From Clostridiaceae bacterium Marseille-Q4145 (GTDB lineage Bacteria > Bacillota > Clostridia > Lachnospirales > Lachnospiraceae): DNA of 64,000 bases. Position numbers and translations under genes: made by a program. Under the pieces are notes generated by a model. It was given only the letters and a program-made list of their open reading frames with translations. It searched no databases and was not told the origin of the DNA. The stretch lies in contig JAGTTP010000001.1 in NCBI GenBank assembly GCA_018223365.1, positions 1,892,410-1,956,409 on the forward strand. The letters run 5' to 3'. Numbering within the stretch: the first letter of the stretch is position 1; every line of letters starts with the position of its first letter. Positions 16,725-24,850 of this stretch are shown here, in pieces.

Positions 16725-18599
16725 TTATTTTTTTAATCGAATGGTATTTTCCTGTTTTTCATTCATCTGATAATCCAGTTCTTCTTTCATCCGGCTTCTG
16801 GCTTCACGCATGGTTCTCTGGGAGATCCCCTGTGATTTTGCCTTTTCATCCAGTTCCCGGATTGTGACTGCATTTCCGTCTGCAAGCAGTTCATAGATCA
16901 GTTTCGTTCCCCGCTGCAGCTTTGTTTCTGTCGGCTTTCCTTCCTTTCCGTCCAGAAGATCATCTGCGGAAATCTCATAAGCTCCCACCCAGCGGAACCC
17001 TTCTTCATCTCCAAGTTTAAATGCCATCGTCTCACCCGGAGGTGCAAGGGAACTTTTCTCATGGATCAGTACTCTTGTTGTCGGGTCTTTCTTTACTTTC
17101 CCGATAAAAAGCAGGCTCCTCACTGCCGCCATGATATCAATAGAGCCAAGTCCCCGGTAAGTACTCTGCGTACCCGAAGATTTATTCAGATGTCCGATCA
17201 ACACAATCGCACAGCCGGTCTTCTCAGCGATCATTCCCAGTTTTCGAAATACCGGACGGACTTCATTTGCCCGGTTCATATCCACATCGGCACCGATAAA
17301 TGCCTGTACCGGATCAATGATTAAAAGTCTGACCTGATTCTGACAGATAGCCTTTTCAATACGGTCATCAGATAATGTCAGTGCTTCTTCTGTATCATCA
17401 ATGACCATTACCCGGCTCAGATCAGCACCGGCTTCTACCAGTCTCGGCTTGATTGTGTCTCCCATACCGTCTTCTGCAGTCTGGTATATTACATTGAACG
17501 GTTCAATCTCTTCCATATTTGGGAAAGTCTTCCGGTTCGTGCAGGCTGCTGTCAACATCATGGCAAAATAAGTTTTTCCTTCTCCCGGATTGCCCTGAAT
17601 GATTGTCAGTTTTCCAAATGGAAGATAGGGGAACCACAGCCATTCTACGCTGGTCTGCTCAATATCTTCATAGCACAGCATCGGCACCAGTTCTTCCTTC
17701 TCCAGTACTTTCATTGTAACTGTTTCGATGATTGCTTTCTTCCTGTCAGCATTTTTATCACAGAGGATTTCATTCCAGTCTTTCTGGGACGGTTTCAGAC
17801 GGATGACACTGTATCCATCCGGGATTTCTTCTACCATTTTCTCACAGGCTTCATTCCCTGCCTGGTCATTATCCAGACACAGGAAAACCGAAGTAATCTG
17901 AGGGCGTTCAGAAAGAAAAGCCATCAGTGCCGCACTGGAAGTGCCACCCAGACTCAGGTAGCTCCGCTTTTTCCAGTCTTTTGGAAATAATTGGATAAAA
18001 GAGAGCAGATCAATGGCTGCCTCAAACACAAACAACTGATTATCCGTCCCTCTGTGACTGAATCCGCAAGATTTATCAGATCCAGCCACATCTCCCCGGT
18101 ATTTTATCTCACCTGTCCCCCTGCAATGGGCATATCTTGGAATACCATCTGCATCTCTGCCGACAAACACCACATTATGGTGCTTCTTTTCTTCATAAAT
18201 ATCCCCACTGCTGATCCATTTCTCCACCAGATTTTTTTCAATCCCTCTGTTTTCTGTCAGATATCTGATGATTCTATCATTATTTTCCTCTTTCTCTGGT
18301 AACCGGAAATCAGGGGACGGGGCGGGGCAGGCACTGTTCCTGCCTTCGCCTTCCTCCCCGGTCAGCATCTTGACAGCTTCCGGAAATGTGGCATTATAAA
18401 ATTCCATCACAAAATCCACCGGATAGCCGCCCCTTCCCTGACTATGCCTGTACCACCGGTTTGCGGACACTGTCACACTGTCATGCTTTTTCCAGCGGTA
18501 TTCTCTGCCACTTTTCACCAACTGTTCTCCCTGTGCGTTCAGAAAAGAAACAAGGTCTGTCTGATTTGCTCTTGTAATCTGTTCTTCTGTATACTGCAT
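16725..18599 (-). CDS. Primase-helicase fusion (TOPRIM plus RepA-like AAA_25 helicase)
   Basis: A 624-aa replication protein. An N-terminal DUF3991-like part (about 1-85) comes first. A TOPRIM domain follows (FEAAIDLLS at 192-200, LDNDQAG at 242-248). The RecA-fold helicase has Walker A GNPGEGKT (336-343) and a Walker B-like LLIIDP. The C-terminus looks like a helix-turn-helix. It probably primes and unwinds the element after excision or transfer. It lies 39 bp downstream of the relaxase gene on the same strand, as in many mobilizable elements of gut Firmicutes. Confidence 0.85.
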   Translation of the reverse strand: MQYTEEQITRANQTDLVSFLNAQGEQLVKSGREYRWKKHDSVTVSANRWYRHSQGRGGYPVDFVMEFYNATFPEAVKMLTGEEGEGRNSACPAPSPDFRLPEKEENNDRIIRYLTENRGIEKNLVEKWISSGDIYEEKKHHNVVFVGRDADGIPRYAHCRGTGEIKYRGDVAGSDKSCGFSHRGTDNQLFVFEAAIDLLSFIQLFPKDWKKRSYLSLGGTSSAALMAFLSERPQITSVFLCLDNDQAGNEACEKMVEEIPDGYSVIRLKPSQKDWNEILCDKNADRKKAIIETVTMKVLEKEELVPMLCYEDIEQTSVEWLWFPYLPFGKLTIIQGNPGEGKTYFAMMLTAACTNRKTFPNMEEIEPFNVIYQTAEDGMGDTIKPRLVEAGADLSRVMVIDDTEEALTLSDDRIEKAICQNQVRLLIIDPVQAFIGADVDMNRANEVRPVFRKLGMIAEKTGCAIVLIGHLNKSSGTQSTYRGLGSIDIMAAVRSLLFIGKVKKDPTTRVLIHEKSSLAPPGETMAFKLGDEEGFRWVGAYEISADDLLDGKEGKPTETKLQRGTKLIYELLADGNAVTIRELDEKAKSQGISQRTMREARSRMKEELDYQMNEKQENTIRLKK

Positions 18600-18638
18600 T
18601 TTTTATCATCCTTTCCCGTCTGTCCTACTGACAGACTA

Positions 18639-20366
18639 TTATAAACTCATCTCATGGTTTCGTTTTTTCTTCACTTCCTGTTGCTTTGCATCACGCTCTG
18701 CACACTCTTTCTTCTTTTCATCCAGTTTTCTCAGAAGAGAAGTCTTCTTTTCTGGCTTCTGCTCCGACTGGTTCACCGGCTGTTGCTCTGCTTTAACGTT
18801 TTCTTCAAAAATCTCTTCCACCTGGACTGCACTAAATGCCGGAAGCTTTGTCTGCTTCTCCCTTTTTTCTTCTGAACGCCCGGAAGTATCTGTTTCTGCC
18901 ATTTCCCGGTCACGTCTGGCAGTATCCGCACAGCTCTGTACCTTTTTTACAAATGCAAGTTCCTCCTGATACGGCTGATTGTCTGCTTTCAGCTCTTCGA
19001 TCACTGACTGGAGTTCTTCTTTCTCCCGTTTCCATCTGGCAGTTGGGACTTTCCCATTTTGATCCAGATGCTGTTTTAGTTCCCGTTCACATTTACGGTA
19101 ATAATTGATTTCTTTTTTGTGCTGCTGGTAATATTTCTCCCGTTTTTTCTGGAAAAAGAAACGGTTATACTCATCAATCAATGGCTGGTTTGTTTTAATC
19201 ACCTCTGCCATCTTTTCCAGATTCTCCAGTTCCTTTAACTGTTTCCGCTTTTCGGAAATTTCTTTTTTGCTGACAGAAACAACACCGTTCAATTCCTCAA
19301 TCCGTTCCTGCAAGTCATCCATCGTTTCTATCTGATGTGTCTGAAGATAACTGATGGCTTTTGCAAACTCCTGTAAGTCGGAGAGATTCTTCCCTTTTCG
19401 TTTCATTTCCGCATAGAAATTAGGAAGTAGCGGTCTGCCCTGTGTCTTTTTATCATAATAGTCCTGCAGGCTTTCCAGGAGTGTCGGGTTCTGCCTGCGA
19501 TCCAGCTCTGCTTTCATTTCTTCATAAGCTGTCTTCATCCACTGAATAGATTCTTTCAGGGAAATGAACATCTGGTTGAACTGCCGGATTGCCCGGTTCA
19601 ATTCTCCGATCACCGTTTTGATTCCCTTTTTCTCCATTGCACGGACTTCATATCCCTCATGGATAGTCGGGATCAGGTCAATCCCCTGTTCTTTGTAGGA
19701 ACGGTGGTCGATTCTGGCTGCCATGTGGCACTCTCGAAATTTCCCATTTACTTTCTCTGTCCATGCCCTCCGCCACTCCTTTAAAAGTTCCGGGTCATTC
19801 CAACCGGTAGTGGAAACAGCGTTGAATATCTCCTTTCCTTTAGCATCCTTCACCCGGTTTCCATCCTCATCAAGAATATATTCCCTCCTTTGCTTATTGC
19901 CCCAGATTCCCTCCTCCGTAAAAGGACGGATTGGGACAAGTACATGGAAATGGGGATTATCCGCTTCTTCTTCATTGTCCGATTTTCCCTCATGGACTGC
20001 CAGATCTACAATCATGCCACGTGCCACAAACTGCTCCTGGCAGAACTCTTTCGCCAGTCTGATGTTTTCCTCAAGTGTCAGTTCATTCTGCAGGGCAATG
20101 TCAAACGAATAGGCAAGCTGCGCCTTGTTGTTCCTTTCCACATGCTCCACCTCGTTCCAGAGGGTTTCCCTGTCAGTCAGACGCTCCGGCACATACTCCG
20201 GTGTCAGAATTTCTGTAAATACCACACCCGACTTGCTTGTATAATCGTGTATCTTGTTGTAATAACTGTCAAAAATCCTCTGCCCGGAAATATAGGCTGC
20301 GGAAGCGACCACCATCTGTCCTTTCCCTCTGGATACATGTCTTACTGAAAAATGATACAGTGCCAT
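18639..20366 (-). CDS. MobA/MobL family relaxase (MOBQ type)
   Basis: A 575-aa protein. The N-terminal ~230 residues are the relaxase domain: start MALYHFSVRHVSRGKG, candidate catalytic Tyr25 in SAAYISG, and metal-binding histidines in NPHFHVLVPIRPF (H139, H141). The remainder is a long charged coiled coil. It nicks one strand at oriT and leads it into the recipient. The likely target core lies at 28979-28990. The gene starts on the stop of the DUF3847 gene (TAATG). Confidence 0.92.
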   Translation of the reverse strand: MALYHFSVRHVSRGKGQMVVASAAYISGQRIFDSYYNKIHDYTSKSGVVFTEILTPEYVPERLTDRETLWNEVEHVERNNKAQLAYSFDIALQNELTLEENIRLAKEFCQEQFVARGMIVDLAVHEGKSDNEEEADNPHFHVLVPIRPFTEEGIWGNKQRREYILDEDGNRVKDAKGKEIFNAVSTTGWNDPELLKEWRRAWTEKVNGKFRECHMAARIDHRSYKEQGIDLIPTIHEGYEVRAMEKKGIKTVIGELNRAIRQFNQMFISLKESIQWMKTAYEEMKAELDRRQNPTLLESLQDYYDKKTQGRPLLPNFYAEMKRKGKNLSDLQEFAKAISYLQTHQIETMDDLQERIEELNGVVSVSKKEISEKRKQLKELENLEKMAEVIKTNQPLIDEYNRFFFQKKREKYYQQHKKEINYYRKCERELKQHLDQNGKVPTARWKREKEELQSVIEELKADNQPYQEELAFVKKVQSCADTARRDREMAETDTSGRSEEKREKQTKLPAFSAVQVEEIFEENVKAEQQPVNQSEQKPEKKTSLLRKLDEKKKECAERDAKQQEVKKKRNHEMSL

Positions 20367-20731
20367 TAGCTGTCATCTCCCTTCTCTGTTTTTTTTACTG
20401 CTTCGGCAATCTCTTGTCTGTCTTTTTGTGAAGCAGCTATATAATTCTGCCGCACAACACTCTTGTTGTAACTGCTGTTACGCATCTGGTTCATTACCTC
20501 CTGAAATTCTTCCTGTTCCAGATCCCTTGACAATGGAAACGCTTTCTCAAACTCTGCCCCTTTGACAATCAGCCGGTGGGAACGTTCTCTACGTTCCACC
20601 AGTTTCTTTCTCTGTTCCAGAAGATTTTTATTGTGGATTGCCGCCTCCAGTTCCTGTCTGCTCTTTTCCATATTTGCCTTCAATTCTTCCAGCGACATGG
20701 ATTCGTATTTCGGATTTTTTGCTCTGCTCAC
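20366..20731 (-). CDS. DUF3847 family mobilization accessory protein
   Basis: A 121-aa, highly charged, helical protein (SMSLEELKANMEKSRQELEA) of the DUF3847 type often found directly before MobA/MobL relaxases. It probably helps form the relaxosome, but its biochemical role is unknown. It overlaps the relaxase start by 1 bp. GGAGG lies before the ATG. Confidence 0.75.
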   Translation of the reverse strand: MSRAKNPKYESMSLEELKANMEKSRQELEAAIHNKNLLEQRKKLVERRERSHRLIVKGAEFEKAFPLSRDLEQEEFQEVMNQMRNSSYNKSVVRQNYIAASQKDRQEIAEAVKKTEKGDDS

Positions 20732-20800
20732 TCTGTCGTCCTCCTTCTTTTATGTAAATAAAAAGAACCGGTTCATTCATAAATGCCGATTCCTGGGTAT

Positions 20801-20848
20801 AAAAAAACTGAGGTCGTTGTTCCATAATTAGGAAATGCTGACCTCAGT
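20801..20848 (-). terminator. Terminator of the DUF3990 cassette
   Basis: On the minus strand ACTGAGGTC (20840-20848) pairs with GACCTCAGT (20807-20815) around a 24-nt partly paired loop, and seven T follow. It closes the operon that runs from clbS to the 80-aa gene. Confidence 0.85.
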
Positions 20849-20921
20849 AACTTTTGAAATATTTAATTGTCACAACGATATAACAGCGGAAGTTTTCACG
20901 CCATCCGGATATGCATTCATC

Positions 20922-21164
20922 TCAAATCTGATATCCGGATTTCTTTAACTCTTCCCTATACAATTCAGCAATATATGCTGGACCATTGCACCACAGCTTT
21001 GTGTTCTCATCATACAGTGCTTTTCCTGTCTTTGAACAAAGAAAATCTGTCAATATCTCTTTTCTGTCCTTGCCCGTTTCTTCTGCAATCTCATCTGTCA
21101 CCATAGTGATAAGAAGATCGATTGTATAATTCATTTTTTCTTTTGGAATTGTTACTTCAGCCAT
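20922..21164 (-). CDS. Small protein following the DUF3990 gene (80 aa)
   Basis: An acidic, mostly helical 80-aa protein (EETGKDRKEILTDFLCSKTG). It may be a divergent DUF3791-like domain, but I cannot confirm that. AAAGGTGAG precedes the ATG. The gene overlaps the DUF3990 gene by 13 bp and is the last of the operon, so it is expected to act with the DUF3990 protein, for example as antitoxin, partner or immunity factor. Confidence 0.7.
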   Translation of the reverse strand: MAEVTIPKEKMNYTIDLLITMVTDEIAEETGKDRKEILTDFLCSKTGKALYDENTKLWCNGPAYIAELYREELKKSGYQI

Positions 21165-21718
21165 ATCTTCTCACCTTTCACAAATTTCAGACACTCAATA
21201 GCTGCTTCTGTTTTAAAACAATATTGATCTTTTAGTTTATTGGGCAACAACTGTCTGATGCAGAAATCGTCTGCCTCCTTATCGCCTGCTGTCCCGAAAG
21301 CCCCGGCGAGATAAGCAGTAAGGGTAGCGTTTGTTGCATCATCCGCAATCTTTCCTGCAATGATATCATACCTTGCCATTTCACGTTCCACTTCGATAAA
21401 CATTTTTTTCTTTCGATGAGCTGCAATGCAATGTAACCAGTCTACATCTGCCTTTTCAAAAATATGCGTTTCAAGATTTCCTGAAAGGTTGAATTCAAAA
21501 GTTGAAATATATCCAAACTTCTGTCCTTCTTCAATTGTTCCGGTTGCGATTGCTTTGGCTATTGAGGTTCTCAGAAAACTTTCTGCCTGCTCCTTGGATG
21601 TAGTTAAATAGAATCCCTGCCCAAAATCTTTTCTCTTTGCACATTTGGCAAGATCTGGCTCTTTTACCTCACAATAACTTCCATGATAGAGAACAAATCC
21701 ATCTTTTAACTCAAGCAC
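21152..21718 (-). CDS. DUF3990 protein, ADP-ribosyltransferase-like
   Basis: A 188-aa protein with the features of DUF3990, a family placed among ADP-ribosyltransferase-like folds. It has LYHGS near the N-terminus (candidate NAD-binding His), DFGQGFYLTTS (candidate Tyr), and DQYCFKTEAA near the end, which occupies the third-residue position. An H-Y-Q set would fit an NAD-consuming enzyme. It starts at GTG (8-bp overlap with the DUF3791 gene) and overlaps the following small gene by 13 bp. Such tight packing is typical of toxin-antitoxin pairs. The substrate is unknown. Confidence 0.75.
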   Translation of the reverse strand: MLELKDGFVLYHGSYCEVKEPDLAKCAKRKDFGQGFYLTTSKEQAESFLRTSIAKAIATGTIEEGQKFGYISTFEFNLSGNLETHIFEKADVDWLHCIAAHRKKKMFIEVEREMARYDIIAGKIADDATNATLTAYLAGAFGTAGDKEADDFCIRQLLPNKLKDQYCFKTEAAIECLKFVKGEKIWLK

Positions 21719-21935
21719 TAATCTTTATCCCCTTTCCTTCCAGAAATTCTGTAATGTCTTCAAGCACAGCTTCATCACCCTCACAATGAAAAATCCCATA
21801 GCATTTTTCTATATATCCAAGAACATCAGCTTCTTTAAACAAGTGGATAATCTGTTCAACAGGTAAATGCCATTCTTCTGAAGCAAGCCGGATTAGTCTT
21901 GTTTGCATGAAAGTAATCTCTGTTTTCTCACTCAT
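21711..21935 (-). CDS. DUF3791 family small protein (74 aa)
   Basis: A 74-aa protein with the DUF3791 pattern (VEQIIHLFKEADVLGYIEKC, then GIFHCEGDEAVLEDITEFL). DUF3791 genes commonly flank DUF3990 genes. I chose the ATG at 21935 because AGGAGG lies 6 nt upstream; the in-frame ATG at 21962 is upstream of that SD. Its function is unknown; partner or neutraliser of the DUF3990 protein is an inference. Confidence 0.75.
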   Translation of the reverse strand: MSEKTEITFMQTRLIRLASEEWHLPVEQIIHLFKEADVLGYIEKCYGIFHCEGDEAVLEDITEFLEGKGIKISA

Positions 21936-21958
21936 AATGAATCCTCCTAATTTCTTGG

Positions 21959-22132
21959 TCAATAAAATTTTTGCTTACAACTCTTTTTCACTGGCTCTCC
22001 ATTCTCATTAATTTCTCCTTCAAGCCATGCCATAATACCAAAGTTACAAAACGGACAAGTTATTGCATCCTTATAGACTTCTTTCTCGCAGCGAGGGCAT
22101 GTAACATATTCTTCATTTTTTATATCTTGCAT
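21959..22132 (-). CDS. Small zinc-ribbon protein (57 aa)
   Basis: A 57-aa protein with CPRC and CPFC pairs spaced as a zinc ribbon (CPRCEKEVYKDAITCPFC), then a hydrophobic turn and a basic tail. AAGGAG lies 8 nt before the ATG, and it sits 23 bp upstream of the DUF3791 gene in the same direction. I do not recognise a family beyond the zinc ribbon. It may bind nucleic acid or one of its neighbours. Confidence 0.75.
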   Translation of the reverse strand: MQDIKNEEYVTCPRCEKEVYKDAITCPFCNFGIMAWLEGEINENGEPVKKSCKQKFY

Positions 22133-22184
22133 ATGATTATTCTCCTTGATCAGTTCCGATTTTCTTGATTCTGCAAATCAGAAG

Positions 22185-22703
22185 TTATAGTGCTATTTTT
22201 TTCCATTTTCTAATCTTAGTTCTAAATGTTCCGAATGGAGCAACTGTGTTAACATGTATGAACTTGTATACTTCCCAGACAGCTGTCTTAGTTGCTTCGT
22301 CAGCCCATTTTCTCATATGTGGTTTAAATAATTCTTCCTCACTTAGCGAATCAATCATTGCATAAATAGAATTAATATTATCATTCAACATATCTTTCAA
22401 CTTCTGCAGTGACAGGTACGCATATGTATCAGTGAACCATTGATATAATTCACCAAGCTGATTCCATTTAAAATCGTCTGAAGGAGTTTTGACATGAAGA
22501 CCTTTTCTTTCCTCTGCTTCCCATTTAAGGACGAGCGTTGTCCATCCAACCTGGTAAGCAAGATTTTCTGCCGGAGTTCGGTCAACTTCATCAACCCTCT
22601 TATCCTTTAAAGATTCTGGAATATCATTAAACTCCGAAATATACTTTGCAAAGCTTTTATTTATCTCATTTTTTAGTTCGTCTTTATTCTTGTATGTTCT
22701 CAA
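22185..22703 (-). CDS. ClbS/DfsB family four-helix bundle protein
   Basis: A 172-aa protein of the ClbS/DfsB (DUF1706) family, whose founder hydrolyses the colibactin cyclopropane and protects the producer. Diagnostic segments are YQVGWTTLVLKWEAEE, FKWNQLGELYQWF and the C-terminal NTVAPFGTFRTKIRKW. The visible start is TTG (22703) with GGAG about 10 nt upstream. A group II intron ends 16 bp before it. Splicing would join a 14-codon extension starting at ATG 24619 in frame. The family role suggests resistance to a DNA-damaging metabolite. Confidence 0.8.
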   Translation of the reverse strand: MRTYKNKDELKNEINKSFAKYISEFNDIPESLKDKRVDEVDRTPAENLAYQVGWTTLVLKWEAEERKGLHVKTPSDDFKWNQLGELYQWFTDTYAYLSLQKLKDMLNDNINSIYAMIDSLSEEELFKPHMRKWADEATKTAVWEVYKFIHVNTVAPFGTFRTKIRKWKKIAL

Positions 22704-22730
22704 TAGTCTATCTCCATAAGTCGAGTAGAC

Positions 22731-22791
22731 TTACACCTCACAATGTAAGCCCCTCACAGAACCGTACGTGCGGCTTTCCCGCATACGGCTC
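22731..22791 (-). ncRNA. Group II intron domains V and VI
   Basis: Domain V (22759-22791, minus strand) begins GAGCCGTATGCGGG and ends ACGTACGGTTC, the conserved catalytic hairpin. Domain VI follows with the stem CTTACA...TGTAAG that would carry the branch-point adenosine. Confidence 0.92.
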
Positions 22792-22812
22792 TTCATAATA
22801 ATATTTACAGTA

Positions 22813-24111
22813 TCAAAACAAGCTGACATATATCTTTGGCGTTGCCAATGGATAGTATTTCAGCATTTCAATGAATCCTTCTCTTGTGTAACTCTTTCTG
22901 TCACTTCGTCTGTTCAGCACCTTAAACAGAAGCTCTCTGACTTGCTGCTTGTAGTTTGAAATCATTCTGCCATTAAAGCTAATGCCATAGTACCTATAGT
23001 GACCGACTATCTTCAGATTAAGCATTCCCATTAGTTTCTTCAACGATTGGTCTCTATTCGCATATAACCATACTTTAATGTCTCGGATTTTCTGTCTGAA
23101 TTTCTTAGAACTTGTCTTTGGCATTATGTACGGCATGCCTTTGCGTGAACGTCCGCAGTAGAATGTGAATCCCAAGAAGTCGAATGTCTCTAATCTGGTA
23201 GACTCACCGCTCTTTTGCTTCGCCCTCGCAATGTAAGCACCACTTTGCAATAGACGGCTTTTGCTTTCCTCTAATTGCAAACCGAACTTTTCCATTCGTT
23301 CTTTTAGAAGCTTATAATAGTTTTCTGCTTCCCACTTGTATTGGAATCCTGCAACAAAATCATCTGCATAGACAATCAAAAAGTTATCTCCTTTGCACTC
23401 CTTGGTAATGATAAACTTATACCAAAGTGTCAATACATTATGCATGTAAATATTTGCAAGGATTGGACTTATGATATTCCCCTGTGCCGAGCCTTCTTCA
23501 TTCATCATCAGTACTCCAGCATCTAACACTCCAACTTTTAGGTACTTCTTGACGAGACTGATAATGTTAGGGTCTTTGATGTAGAGATTAAGGAACTTGA
23601 TAATCCATTCATGTTTCATGTGGTCGAAGAAGCCTTTTATATCAGCATCCACGATATAACAGATTTTAGTGTTGTTTAGTCTCTTGTATAGTTCTTTTAT
23701 TGCATCATGACATCCTCGATTAGGTCTGAATCCGTACATGCAGTTCAGAAATCTCGGTTCATAGATAGCTTCCAATATCTTCTTTAATGCTAATTGAACT
23801 ATTTTGTCCTCATAGCACGCAATTCCTAATGGTCGAAGTTTTCCATTGCTTTTAGGGATGTATACCCTAATTGATGGCTGTGGCTTGTATGATTTTCTTT
23901 TCAGTCTCTCCACCAAGTCATCTATGTTTTGTTCCAGATTTCTCTCGTACTCTTTCTTAGTAATCTCATCAATGCCGACTGCTTTGTTACCGTCTAATTC
24001 TTTATGACATTGTAGAAGCATGTCTTTATTGATTAAATGATACAACGATGTGAACTCTGGTCTCGGCGTACTTGCCGATATTTCTGCTATTCTTTCTAAT
24101 TTTGTTTCCAT
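22813..24111 (-). CDS. ltrA: Group II intron reverse transcriptase/maturase
   Basis: A 432-aa intron-encoded protein. The RT palm has the YADD catalytic box (LIVYADDFVAGF), GFRPNRGCHDAI (RT2-3) and EGSAQGNIISPILANIY (RT4). A maturase/X domain follows (LKIVGHYRYYGISFNGR). No HNH endonuclease domain is visible, so mobility would rely on single-stranded targets such as replication forks. I chose the ATG at 24111, 5 nt behind GGAGG; an earlier in-frame ATG (24159) lacks an SD. Confidence 0.92.
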   Translation of the reverse strand: METKLERIAEISASTPRPEFTSLYHLINKDMLLQCHKELDGNKAVGIDEITKKEYERNLEQNIDDLVERLKRKSYKPQPSIRVYIPKSNGKLRPLGIACYEDKIVQLALKKILEAIYEPRFLNCMYGFRPNRGCHDAIKELYKRLNNTKICYIVDADIKGFFDHMKHEWIIKFLNLYIKDPNIISLVKKYLKVGVLDAGVLMMNEEGSAQGNIISPILANIYMHNVLTLWYKFIITKECKGDNFLIVYADDFVAGFQYKWEAENYYKLLKERMEKFGLQLEESKSRLLQSGAYIARAKQKSGESTRLETFDFLGFTFYCGRSRKGMPYIMPKTSSKKFRQKIRDIKVWLYANRDQSLKKLMGMLNLKIVGHYRYYGISFNGRMISNYKQQVRELLFKVLNRRSDRKSYTREGFIEMLKYYPLATPKIYVSLF

Positions 24112-24668
24112 CAATACCTCCGTCCCTGAGTACGGTTGATGTGTCCTCAGAAAGACCATTATTATGTAGCTCCCTTTCCTCCCTTGGCATTACCCAATTT
24201 CCTCGGTACTATGAAGCTATCCGACTGCCTATAGTTCATTTGACATTCTTCTGTTTTGCAGTTGTTTGCCATACTTGCCTAGGCAAGAAACCATAGGCTC
24301 TCCCCAGTTGGCTGAATAGTCACTATGTGAAACATAAAGTGCTCTTTGACCCCGCAGAAGTAAACCACTTCTTACCATAATGACTTGGTTTATGTTGCTT
24401 TCCGCTGGAATTAAAGCGTCAGCCTTCTAGATGTCAAAATTTCGAGGCTCAATCACACTCTCTATTTCCTCGCTGTCTACGCTTAGCAACTGCCATTACT
24501 GACAGCCACCCAAGACTCACTACTAGTGGTTGGTTAGACCTTACCAGACAGGCTTTCCACCTGCTAGACTATTCGCCCTTCGTCTGGGCGCACAATTCCG
24601 ATTTCACACTTTCTTTCATTTTATATATCTGCATCTGAAATATTCAGTCACAAACTTTATTGGGGATA

Positions 24669-24849
24669 GGCATCTGTGCCGCAAGGGGAAACTCCCCTTG
24701 TCCGAAATCTCTGATTTCGCTATATTTCCCGGATTGAGATTTCTCAAAACCGGGAATGGCACCGCAGGTCGCACGATACAGGCAGATGGAATTGCCTGTA
24801 TAGAAGTGCGCTCTTAGCGTTGCTAAGAGATTTATGCCGTATCCGGCGT
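24669..24849. other. Array of seven short hairpins
   Basis: No gene; consecutive stems fill this interval. 24669-24680 GGCA/TGCC; 24682-24700 CAAGGGGA/TCCCCTTG; 24703-24719 CGAAATC/GATTTCG; 24726-24756 TTCCCGG/CCGGGAA enclosing TTGAG/CTCAA; 24770-24810 CGCAC/GTGCG enclosing ATACAGGCA/TGCCTGTAT; 24811-24829 CTCTTAGC/GCTAAGAG; 24834-24849 ATGCCG/CGGCGT. Several have 3-nt loops and no mismatches. It begins right at the end of the R-M gene. Possible roles are a structured RNA or a single-strand replication origin. Confidence 0.75.
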
Positions 24850-24850
24850 G

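Larger units (their letters stand above)
22720..24593 (-). mobile_element. Group II intron
   Basis: The intron runs on the minus strand from GTGCGCCCAG (5' end at 24593) to CTACTCGAC (3' end at 22720), 1,874 nt. The ribozyme domains occupy about 24112-24593. The reverse transcriptase lies in domain IV. Domains V and VI sit at the 3' end. It is inserted at the 5' end of clbS, in the same orientation, so it can be spliced from that transcript. Confidence 0.9.

Noticed and set aside
24160..24593. Retron msr-msd next to the reverse transcriptase
   Set aside because: The RT has maturase features and the flanks are group II intron 5' and domain V/VI sequences, so it is an intron.
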